Below are positions 54,868 through 64,000 of a stretch of DNA of 64,000 nt, in pieces (positions within the stretch are counted from its first letter, which is position 1; each line of letters begins with the position of its first letter). A program made the position numbers and the translations under genes. The notes beneath the pieces were generated by a model. It had not been told where the DNA came from, did not search any database, and saw only the letters and a program-made list of their open reading frames with translations. Origin of the DNA: Gordius sp. MW1 (Eukaryota; Nematomorpha; Gordioida; Gordea; Gordiidae); NCBI GenBank assembly GCA_964036665.1, contig OZ038531.1:5146168-5210167 (forward strand), in the 5' to 3' direction.

Positions 54868-55768
54868 AATTTGAATTTTGAATTGGGTGGGAATGAAAAC
54901 GAATGTATGAAGGAAAGGAACTAACACAAACGCTACCACTTATCTCAATATTTAATTATTATATAATTTAAATTTGCGTCAAAAGGTCGTGAAATAAAAT
55001 TTTCAACCAACATAAAACTTAATTTCAATTAGGGGGGAGCGAAACACTAATTTTTTCCAATTTTTACAAAAAAAAATCCGGGGGGGGGGGAATTTCCCGT
55101 TTCCCCCCCCCCCCCCTGTCTACGCCACTGCATGCCGATACTTATAATAAAAAAAATTTTTATACTAAAAAATATATGCAAATTAAATATTATAAATTAA
55201 GTCACATCCAAATTTTGGTAGATCAAAATTTTGACGATAAAACAATTGTAATTATAATTTATAATATAATATTAATTTATAATAATAAATTTTGTTATTA
55301 ATTAATTCAAAAGTATTGTGATTAATAGATCAAAAAAGAATTTAAATTTTATTATGGTACACTTTATATTTTATTAATACATAAATTTATTTTATAACTG
55401 CTGACACAACAAAATAACTCCATAGTGTATCTAAAGAATCCATCTAAGGCTTAATATATAATAATTTTTAAAATAAAACAATATTTACTTAAAAGCGCAG
55501 TTATTCGGAACAGATGGTCAATGAGTTTATTATACTCCACATAGAAATATTTATAGCCAATCAAATGAAACAATTTTCAAAAAATTTAAAAAGTCCTCTA
55601 TTTTTTAATGGTACGAGATACTATAAATATTATTTTTTGAGTTTCATATTGAAAAAGGTATCGGCTTGGTAATTGCCGATACTAGCAAAGTATCGGGCCG
55701 ATTCTTTTGGCAAGGTATCGGCGCGATACCATGCCGATACTTGGTATCGGTGCATCTCTACTTAAGAC

Positions 55769-57787
55769 TAGAAGCTGTATTGATTTTTAAGAATGACTTA
55801 GTAAAACGTTTTAAATTTTAGACAGTATACTAAAAAAAAAGTTTGAATATAAACTGCGAGAAATAATTATTAGAAATAAATTATTTGTCATCTGAAATCA
55901 ATACGAATTTCCTAATCATCATTTAATAATTTATTAAGTCGAAGTGCTAAAATAATTACATTAAAATATGATATATCATAGTTGGTTGACTCAAAATGAT
56001 CGAGTCCGTCCTTGACAAAAATTAAAATTTGACATCACAAATTCGCTTTCAATATTTTTCTTTTTTAGAATAACCTTTTGGCCTACCGATCACAAGTTGT
56101 ATCAAAAATCAAAGCCAATAGAAATCGTATCTAATGTTTCCCCAATAAATAATTGCAAAAACCTAGAGATTAGTCAATAAAGGATATATTACCTAACTTT
56201 TGCAGACCGTAGATAAAAAATATCAAATGCTTTTTAAGTCGCGTTAAAAATTTAGTCATGACATAAAAATTAGTGTCTCAAAAATCGCTTACTTTTAGAC
56301 ATCGCACTTCTTAAATTTGAAATTAATCTCAGATGTTTAAACTTAATTGAAAGCAGTGAATGGCTGAATGAGCCAAATTTTAACATTGTATTATTATTAC
56401 AGTTATCGCTCTTTTATCCAATAAAAATAAAAAAAATATATTAAAATGCAGAGTAACAAAATATAGGAATTAAATAATGTGTTTCCTTATTATCAAATTT
56501 ACCTTGATAAATACTAAGTTACATACCAAGACAAAAATTGTGTTAAGATCCAAAGAATTGTAAATTATTAAATAATCAAAAAATCAATACCATCTATCAT
56601 ATTAATTGCTATGCAATTTTTTTAAAAAATATTTGATATCTGCAATCTAAGTTAACTCTTCAATAGTTGTATTAAATGAAATCAGCATTAATAACTAAAA
56701 ATACATATTTTAGGTTATTATAAAAGTTGCATTTTTAGATCCCCCTGAAAATAACTTAATGAATGTATTAGCAAAATAACCTCTCATTGAACATATGAAA
56801 GTAAGGCAAAACGATATTTCATAAAGTCTAAGTTTATTGCAATGGAGGATAGGAATTATGATCATTGAATGACATATTGCTTATCACGATAATACTATAA
56901 AACATTTTCTGCATCTAGGGCTATACGAATAAATTTGGTGCAAAGTTTATAGCCTTGGATGGGCTTTTGTAGAGGGTGTGCGAAATATAATATAAAGCGA
57001 GATGTTCAAAAAATCATTATGTACAGTCATATACATAAAAGCATTAACATAGGGAGTGCGGTGAGAAATAAGACATATAAGTGCAAGAATATTCTTTTAT
57101 AATAATTGCAAAAAACAACAACAATGATTTAGACATAGACCTATAGATAGACATAAGATATGGAAAGAAAAATATAGAATTATTTAGACTTGATTTACAA
57201 TTTAAAAATTTCAAAAGAACGATTTAGATTAAAAATTTCAAGATAATATTTCTTAATTCATGCGACGAAGGTTGTGAAAATCGTGATCCGAGGAAAAAAT
57301 ATAATTTAATATAGAGGTGCATTATCCAAGTTTATCATTAAAGACACGGTTCAAACCACTCATAGCGGGTGGTGAGGTGTTATCGAAGGTGGGTAAAAAG
57401 GTTCAATGAAGATGCGGGCACCTATATATAAATGAAATTAATAAATTATATCAAAAAATTAAATAGCCATTTGAAAATGAATACTAGAAATTTCAATATT
57501 CTTAGATATCACTCTTAAATAATTTACCAGCAAACGACTTATTCATTAAGCGTTAGCGAGTAAATAACTCCTAAAAATACGTGCATTATTCAATTTTCAT
57601 AAAAATTTACAAACTTTAGCGCAAGAAATGCCAAACAATTGAAGCAAAGCAATTTAAAAATTACTTTACTGAAATTAAATTTCTAACATAGCTTCCCTCG
57701 CAGGGTTTTGAAATTAGTCAAGGTAAAATCAAAATAAAAATTTAAATCAATTTGCAAACATTTGGGGCATTTAAGATAAAAATAACT
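55769..57787. other. No recognisable gene
   Basis: AT-rich sequence downstream of the fizzy-related gene. I looked here for a last coding exon of that gene (C-terminal tail) and found no convincing one. Confidence 0.4.
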
Positions 57788-57892
57788 TTAATTTCCTACT
57801 TTATGATCCATGGGTTTGCTGAAAACATTCCAAAAGCGTAGTGTTTCATCTCCGGCTCCCGTAACTATAGATTCCCCGTCAGGTGACAATGC
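57788..57892 (-). CDS. fzr: Last recognisable fizzy-related exon
   Basis: After acceptor tctacag (57894-57893), [20 protein letters not shown] and [10 protein letters not shown] complete the last WD repeat. Read through, four more codons lead to TAA (57790-57788). If the AAA|GTAGGA donor is used, the coding part of this exon ends at 57800. Confidence 0.8.
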   Translation of the reverse strand, partial: ALSPDGESIVTGAGDETLRFWNVFSKPMDHKVGN

Positions 57893-60800
57893 CTGTAGAA
57901 ACGACAAAAAACCCATAAATTGCATAGCAATTAATATTAAAGCCCCAAAAACGTGTAAAACTAAAGGGGGGGGGGAGGAGGTTGAAGAAATATAGAATTA
58001 TAATTCATAAAAATATTTGCCCACAAAATTACCAAATACAAGACACGGTAAGAGTGCCCCGTGAGGGTAGCCATTTGCGTCAATGCTGGATACTTCCAAA
58101 TAACGATTTGATTTTGCGAATAGCCGTGCGTGCTAACCTGCGGACATGATTATGGATGAATATTATTAAAAAAACGATACAGTTTAAACATTTAACGAAC
58201 GGGGATAATATTTTAAATAAAAGTCCGCAATGTAAAGTAAAGCTTAACATCGTATAGATTATAATCAGAACATAGTAATAACCCCTTTCAGAAGTGCCGC
58301 AATTAAATTAAAACTAACCTCTAATTAGCGCCATCTATAAACAATTTTAATTAGAGAATTTTGAATACGGCACTCCTGAAAGGGGTTATTACTATGTTAT
58401 GATTTCAAAAACCCGCATAATTTCTAATCGTATAGATTGTTGAATGATTAAATGTTGTAAATGATAAATTAATTATTTACAATATAGCGACGGTTAAAAC
58501 CAATTCCTAAACATTAGAATATTGTTGTCATATTGAAAAAGTTCAAAACTAAACTGACCAAAACTACATTCCCCGCTTCAAGTTTTGGCTTTTAAATTAA
58601 AAAGATACGATTACGCACAAGAAGTCCAATCACCATGTTAAGACGGTGGATCTAAAACTTTGTAAAGTGCACTTAAAATACAAGCTGAAAACAACTTCAT
58701 ATCATAACGTTTCCAAAACGAAAAGTACAAGGCTTAAATTTAAAAAACGATCATCTAAAAAACGTTGTTCAAAGGCCGCCTTGATGACAAGAAAAACACT
58801 ATCACCCAAAAAATGACATTACCCTAGTGTTGCAAAAAGGGCGGCTGGATTTTGTTTGATCGACATTTGGTTTTAGTCGACTAAGCATCAACAAACCAAA
58901 GATTTTTGGTCTGTTTTTTATAGTCGCATAAATACACCAAATGTTTTACCAAAAAAACTTTGGTCTATTTATGTTTAGTCGACTAAAACCAAAGATGGAC
59001 CAAACAAAACCTGCTCAGCCGTTTTTACAACACTAACATTACCAACCAAACTAAAAACAAACGGTCTCATTCTCATTGCAAAAAAGATATGATCACAAGT
59101 AAAACCGAAATATTGTCCAAACAAAAAAGTTTTGCACGATCATTTGAGGAAAAATTTTAAAGTGAAAGGTGGTGTAGATATGCTCACAAATTCGTTGGAA
59201 TTTTTGGACCAAGCCAAGTTGCAAACTTGCGACCCGGTGTCGATGGAATGCACGCTCTCGCTTTTACTAGTCGTGGTATTCCAAAACTTGATGCAACGAT
59301 CTACGGTGCCCCCTCCACTAACTAGAAGGCCCCTTTGTTGGGGACACCAGGTTATAGCTTTCACCGCGGCTGTGTGTTCTAACGCAATGTAAAGTTCCAC
59401 CAAAATGTAATCATAAATAATATATAGGATATAGAATGTTCCACTGCTTTTAAATGTATTTTCCCCCATTAAATGCATGGTAAATCCAGGGGTTTGTCCC
59501 GAACCCGAACCGGGTAAAACCTGATGTGACAGAACCCAAACCCGAACCCATTTCTACAAATACCCTGAAAACCCGAACCCGATGAATACAAAAAAGGGTT
59601 CGGGTTCGGATTTTTAATTCAAAAATATATTGTGAATTGAATATCTCAGTTGTCTCTATCATGAGCAATGTAACGAAAACCATACGATTGTAATTTCAAT
59701 ATTTTTATGTTTCCGGCATTTTTCATTCATTAATCGATACTAATTATCTCAAGAATTATTTGTAAGTATTATATATATAATTGATATATATATTAGTTAT
59801 GGTATGATTTTTAATTATATAACAGTTTTGTATTATTAGTATAATATAATATCTTGAACCCGAACCTGTCCCCGAACCCAATTCCTTAAACCCGAACACG
59901 AACCCGATTTCAAAATTTACGCCAAACCCGAACACGATTTTATTTTGGGCGGGTTCAAACCCCTGTAAATCTCATGATAGTCCTGCCCCCTAACTTTCTA
60001 AAGGTTATCAAAAACGTCTACTTAAAATTATATGGGTGCTTTGACGAAATGTAAGTATTTAAAATTTTAATGTATCAGCGGCGATAGTCGAGGTGGGTAA
60101 ATAAAAAGAGTTCATGTTTAAAGAAAAAATGCATTTATTTTAATGCTTACACAACACAGAGTGTAATTCAAAATTTTACCGATTAGTTTGCAAGTTACTG
60201 ACGTTTGAACAACGCTAAAAACCCGCTGTTTTTAGCAACATTGACAGCAAATATTTCAAAAACTTGACGAATAGGGAAAAAATTAAAAATATATCAGTGT
60301 TCACCGCGAAAAACTCTACAAAATCTGCAAACAATCTGCCGGTCAATTTTTATTGTTCAACCGTATTATCGTCAAAATTAGCAGGGTTAAGTTTCCAAAG
60401 GGAAATAATAAATGTAGAGAGTTTTTTCTAAACAGATAATATAAAGTTTGATATTCAATTAGAGCGGACCAACGAAGAAATCTTAGCACATTTTCTGTTA
60501 TAAAAAATAGCAGCAACTATTGTGTTTACTAGCAAAAAAACATAAATCTTCGTTCAACTTACCGAGATATTCTTGTATGGGGTGGTTGGTCGAACGAATA
60601 TCCCATAACAAAAGTTTGTTGTCATTACCGCCAGTGGCTAAATAATTTTTCTCGGGGGCCCACTTCATGCCACATACCTGCAGATATAAAAGCATACCAA
60701 GTCTCTAAAATTTAAACATAAAAAATTATGCAATTAAGTTTCAAAAGATTTCGAAATATTGTTTTATTTATTAAGAGGATGAATTAAAGTTTAAGTGCGA

Positions 60801-63800
60801 CAAGAAAATGCTAATATGGTTGAGGAGCAAAGCTTACAAATTCATCGTAAGACCGGTGTTACTCTATGGAAATAAAACAACGGAAGAAAAGCTATTAAAA
60901 GCCACACAGATGTGAATGATAGGGTGGAGCTGGGGTATACTAAGCTCGACCATATGACGAATGACTATGTCACGACAAAAATTGGTATTCAACATATGGT
61001 GGACTTGATTAACGAAAATCGGCTAAGGTGGGGTATGGGCATATACTAAGAAGGGAGACGATTGTGATGTTAATCGAAAAGCAGTGGACATGGAGGTACC
61101 GGGTAAGAGAGGAAGAGAACGACCTCGTGTCACGTGGAAAGGGCAAATAGACAAAGTTAAAAAAAATAAGAATATAAATCAGAATATGGCGCTTACCCGA
61201 TCACGATGGAAGAAACTTATTAAAACAAAGCCCACGATTGTGGGACCTAATACATGATAAAGAAGAAAAGAATTAAACTATAAACCTACAAAATCTTTGA
61301 GTGACTTTCTATACAAACACTTTGTTTGGAGCACAGGTTAAATTATAGTAAATAGTCGCACAAAAGGTATATTTTTTTGAAAATCATTAACCGTAAGCAC
61401 ATTTTAATTTTTTTATGTTAATGCTTGATTAAATCTTTCGAGCAAGATTTTGACTAAGATGGTAAGTCGACCGTCAGTAACTTTAGAGCTTTTTAGATGA
61501 GACTCAAAATTATTAGAAAGAGCATCAGTCTTGTAGTATTGTTCACCATTTTTTAACACAATATAATCTCAGCTACTGTTGGATTACTTAATATATAATC
61601 AACATCTTATCACACCCAAAAATTTTAGTGATATCAAAAGTGAGCACAACACTCAGAAACATCTACATATATACCACTTAGAATCACTTGAACTTATTTA
61701 ACGTATCCCGTCAAAACACCTTACACCTTTAAAACCCATTATGAAGAATTAGAAACTTCGAAAATAACCCCAGCCCCCAAAATTGGGATGTCTGCAGTAA
61801 GAAAAAGAGAGAAAGATTGAGGGAGCATTTAGATTATAACAAACTCAAAAATTTCGAGTACAACTAAAGCACACAAGATAAACCTATACATACTCGTTGA
61901 ATTTTAAAATAAATTTTAGTATGTTTCCTTATTCCTACCCTACTTCCAACTTGTTGACAACATATTGACTTACGCAGTAAAAAATACATTATTAAACGCG
62001 CTTTTGGTCTGCTTTTCATAGCCAACCTCTAAGCTTAGTAGAAATATGAAAAACAAACCAGACATGGACGTAGCTAGCATTGGAATTAGAGGAGGGGGCA
62101 TGATTTAGTTAGGGACAAAATGAACCTTTTTTTTGCAATTTTAACCATAATTTTAATATATTACAACAAATTTTTGGATTTAGAGGGGGACAGCCGCCCC
62201 TCTCTGCCCCCCCCCCGGCTACGCCCATGAGACGAGAGGATTTTGGTCGGTGTTTGTTAAATCAGCCGGCCCTTAGTCTTAGTAGAATCAAAGGTCGACC
62301 AAGCAAAACCCACGCCTGTTTACAACCCTACTACTGCCTACTTCTTGTCGATGCCCCGTCAGTTGGCGTTGATAGGTGGAGTAATGAGTGCGTAGATCAA
62401 ATTGTAGCACATTCCTATCCCGACTCCCCGAGCAAAGGAGGTCAGAATTCCAGGCCGAAACGCTAACCCTTCCCGTATGCCCCGTGAAATCTTGAATTTT
62501 TTTGTGGGCCCCGACGTCCCAAACTTGAATTCCACCCTTGTGAGTGCCCAGGGCTAAGTAATGGGCCCGTGAGGTATCGTCACACCAAGATAACGAAGTG
62601 ATTGTATCGTTGTCCAAACTGACGTCGCACAGCTTGGTAACCTAGCAGCCAAATAGTTGCGCATTTAAAGTAAACAATACGATAAATTAATCTTACATAC
62701 ACATTTATTTCTACAAATAGTCCATATGGCATAATTGTAAACATCATACTTAACAGTGCGTATAAAATAACATCGTATCAATGCTACGAAGATGTACGAA
62801 CGTCAACGAACGGATAAGACTACGCAATAAGGCTTTGAGGATTAAAAAAGGATGTTAATGAATGATTATTATTCAATAATATGAACATGGCTCACTAAAG
62901 TGCTTTAACATCACATCATCACGGTTTTCTTATTCTTATGAATTCTGTAAATGATATATATATTTTAAACTGCGGTTTTTAATGTTTAACTAGTTCAATG
63001 TTTTTTAATCACGTTAACTAACCAAAACTACTATAATCTATCCGTCTTCCCCCCCCCCTCTTATTTGTGCACGTTTCAAAATGGCGGAAAACGGTACATT
63101 TATTTAAAGTAGATAAGCAGTCTATCCAGTCTAGGATAGGACTGTAGCAATCTCTAACTAGCTCGCGTATGGCTTGCTCTGCTCTAGAATACCTGGCTAG
63201 TGTATGCACTCCAGAGATAAACACAGCTACCCAGACCCACGGCTAGGGTGTTGCGAGAAGACCAATCCACCAGGTTGAGGTAGAAATCATCTTGTAAGTC
63301 GGGTGCGTCTAAAACTTTGTAAGGGGCCTTGGGAATTTTACGAGGAATCTATATAAAACATGCATAGATCATGTTATAAATGGACTATTATACAGTTAAA
63401 TATTGTATGTACTAAAAACTAATAAGAAAAACAGCAAACATACAAATTGTTTTAAATATAATATATTAGATTTAAACATCATAAACCAATAGTAGTCCAA
63501 AACATCATATAAATTTATTGTGCTAAATGACGTTGAATTTATTAAAGAATGGTCAAGCATGAATTGAACAAATTACAACATCAAAATCTCAATTTATTGA
63601 TTTGTTTTAGGGATATTACCTTCGATTGAAACATTATCAAAACAACTAATCGTACAAAAATTACATAAATAATGTATATATCTCATAAAAAATATTTGAA
63701 ATAATAATTTAATATTCATCAATGTGGGCTAACTTTTCGGGGCGATTTCAACAAATTCTCGGTGTTGACGCTGAGCGAGGTTAAGGAGAAAGGCGAAACC

Positions 63801-63829
63801 TGGGCATTCGATTCATTCTTGACTGAAAA
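57788..63829 (-). CDS. fzr: Fizzy-related (Cdh1/FZR1), 3' seven exons, 5' end off the window
   Basis: WD40 co-activator of the anaphase-promoting complex; it brings substrates to the ligase in late mitosis and G1. Exons (minus): 63829-63734, 63348-63193, 62641-62342, 60677-60563, 59378-59188, 58137-58033, 57892-57788. Phases agree and give 355 residues. Identity: [127 protein letters not shown]. These follow Cdh1, not Cdc20. The propeller is complete; the C-box N-terminus lies beyond 64000. The visible frame ends ..DHKVGN stop, without the C-terminal Ile-Arg tail of Cdh1. A donor at AAA|GTAGGA (GT at 57799-57798) suggests one more exon not found here. Confidence 0.93.
58269..58398. repeat. 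Short perfect-stem inverted repeat (hairpin MITE)
   Basis: aacatagtaataacccctttc (58269 on) pairs with gaaaggggttattactatgtt (to 58398), about 30 bp of near-perfect inverted repeat around a 68-bp loop. It lies in a fizzy-related intron. A weaker related pair (ctatgagactcacc.., ..caacccctttcatagtctc) occurs near 29250-29305. Confidence 0.75.
58831..59035. mobile_element. TAGTGTTGTAAAAACGG-family MITE, most complete copy
   Basis: Begins tagtgttgcaaaaagggcgg and ends cagccgtttttacaacacta, an inverted repeat. Inside are ttttgtttgatcgacatttgg, two tttggtct blocks and gtcgactaaaacc, largely palindromic. The 8-mer acattacc lies on both sides, one base away on the left, which suggests an 8-bp target duplication. 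Related copies lie at 8031-8182, 11515-12060, 29743-29801 and 62265-62331, and its tips match the foldback at 4264-5945. Confidence 0.78.
59487..59965. mobile_element. CAGGGGTTTG element with GAACCCGAACCC interior
   Basis: Begins caggggtttgtcccgaaccc and ends gggttcaaacccctg; the first and last 10 bp form a perfect inverted repeat. taaatc lies directly on both sides (59481-59486 and 59966-59971), a candidate 6-bp target duplication. Both flanks of the interior are rich in cccgaacccg, with an AT-rich middle. A second copy in the opposite orientation lies at about 11650-12012. In a fizzy-related intron. Confidence 0.78.
60178..60355. repeat. Copy of the 31190-31600 dispersed repeat
   Basis: accgattagtttgcaagtta, then ctgtttttagcaaca and gaaaaactctacaaaatctg match 31373-31540 in order and orientation. 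In a fizzy-related intron. Confidence 0.65.
60800..61265 (+). pseudogene. Decayed non-LTR retrotransposon (RT C-terminal region)
   Basis: Across several frames the plus strand reads VRPVLLYGN, a later ENRLRWG-like phrase (taacgaaaatcggctaaggtggg), then [15 protein letters not shown] and [10 protein letters not shown]. These are in the order of the region after the reverse-transcriptase core in LINE-type elements (YG.E.W, NRLRW.GH, G.RGRPR.TW, A.DR..WR). Several stops and frameshifts break it. It is an intron fossil in fizzy-related, with no ends visible. Confidence 0.75.
62063..62229 (+). mobile_element. hAT-type MITE in a fizzy-related intron
   Basis: Begins catggacgtagctagcattgg and ends ccccggctacgcccatg, with the 10332-type interior. 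The flanks do not match clearly. It is followed directly by the TAGTGTTG-family tip at 62265-62331. Confidence 0.87.
62265..62331. repeat. TAGTGTTG-family tip beside a fizzy-related splice donor
   Basis: On the minus strand this reads agtagggttgtaaacaggcg, then gggttttgcttggtcgacc; the tip begins about 10 bases downstream of the donor that ends exon 62641-62342. It is a lone terminus. Confidence 0.65.
62700..63192. other. Fizzy-related intron with a partial dispersed repeat
   Basis: No exon. At 63012-63140, aaaatggcggaaaacgg and agcagtctatccagtctag resemble the ends of the 28269-28700 family, in inverted arrangement. A C run lies at 63050-63058. Confidence 0.45.
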
Positions 63830-64000
63830 CTAGATTGCAATTTTAAACATAAACTGTTGTAGCTAAAATATAGTGAATTACAATGTGTACATAATACATG
63901 TAACAATTCTGTATTTACATTTTATTGTTTAACTTGATAAATTTATAAATATTTGAATTAAAGTTACCTAAATAGCAATGTACCACAAGAATAAAATATA

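Larger units (their letters stand above)
49234..55130 (-). mobile_element. Transposase-bearing hAT element, 5897 bp
   Basis: Ends caggcgcgtagccaggg (49234) and ccctgtctacgccactg (to 55130) form inverted repeats matching at about 14 of 17 positions. The target duplication catgccga flanks it exactly (49226-49233 and 55131-55138). It contains a spliced transposase gene on the minus strand (54867 to 50387), a 236-bp tandem exon array, and a rearranged inverted transposase fragment (49630-50335). Long G and C runs lie just inside both ends. The termini match those of the dispersed MITEs in this window. Confidence 0.95.
49147..55760. mobile_element. Outer hAT-type element (about 709 bp) split by a second hAT
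   Basis: It begins TAGAGATGCACCGATACC and ends GGTATCGGTGCATCTCTA, a perfect 18-bp inverted repeat. It is flanked by cttaagac on both sides (49139-49146 and 55761-55768), an 8-bp hAT-type target duplication. Its own sequence is 49147-49233 and 55139-55760, rich in 'gccgatacc' repeats and AT-rich inside, with no coding capacity. The TGCACCGATA terminus is one I recall from several animal hAT families. The 5.9-kb element at 49234-55130 inserted into its left part. Confidence 0.92.

Noticed and set aside
57241-57300. Possible last fizzy-related exon
   Set aside because: Some frames give short hydrophobic ends, but none has a clear acceptor and an Ile-Arg or Leu-Arg stop in the required phase.
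59487-59965. Internal telomere-like repeat (CCCGAA motifs)
   Set aside because: The motifs are irregular and lie inside an element with defined inverted ends and a second copy at about 11650-12012; they are not a head-to-tail telomere array.

Overview
The window looks like nuclear DNA of an invertebrate animal. It is AT-rich and gene-poor, has spliced genes with GT-AG introns, and is full of short DNA-transposon debris and long G or C runs. The four host genes are animal families: a Brat-type TRIM-NHL protein, BRCA2, an SLC22/organic-cation-type transporter, and the APC/C activator Fizzy-related (Cdh1). The phylum cannot be fixed from the sequence alone; an arthropod is possible because the Brat NHL domain is so insect-like.

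Layout. 1-13,880: no confident gene; it holds a 1.7-kb foldback repeat (4264-5945), many hAT-type MITEs, poly-C tracts and two coding-like remnants (6285-7105). 13,880-21,300: the brat locus on +, with a candidate 5' UTR exon, a 1146-codon coding exon (15304-18744) and a long pyrimidine-rich region that may be 3' UTR. 23,036-37,001: a complete BRCA2 gene on -, which I rebuilt as 17 exons in consistent phase (1583 aa). 39,374-47,091: a complete SLC22 transporter gene on -, 9 exons (655 aa), with introns full of MITEs. 49,147-55,760: a hAT transposon (5897 bp) inserted in a second, ~709-bp hAT element; each has a perfect 8-bp target-site duplication. 57,788-63,829: the last seven recognisable exons of fizzy-related on -, whose 5' part lies beyond the right edge.

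The most unusual structure is in the 5.9-kb hAT element. Its transposase gene is spliced, and its 5' part carries a tandem array of 236-bp units. Each unit holds the same 87-bp exon, with splice sites and a phase that let any number of copies be joined in frame. The element's terminal inverted repeats match the ends of the roughly 17 'CATGGGCGTAGCCAGG' MITEs across the window, several with 8-bp target duplications, so it is a plausible source of the mobilising transposase.

The host genes do not form a pathway unit. BRCA2 (homologous recombination) and Fizzy-related (cell-cycle ubiquitin ligase) both act in dividing cells, but neighbourhood in an animal genome is weak evidence of a shared job. 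Exon coordinates come from reading splice sites and matching protein families by eye; no alignment or search was run.
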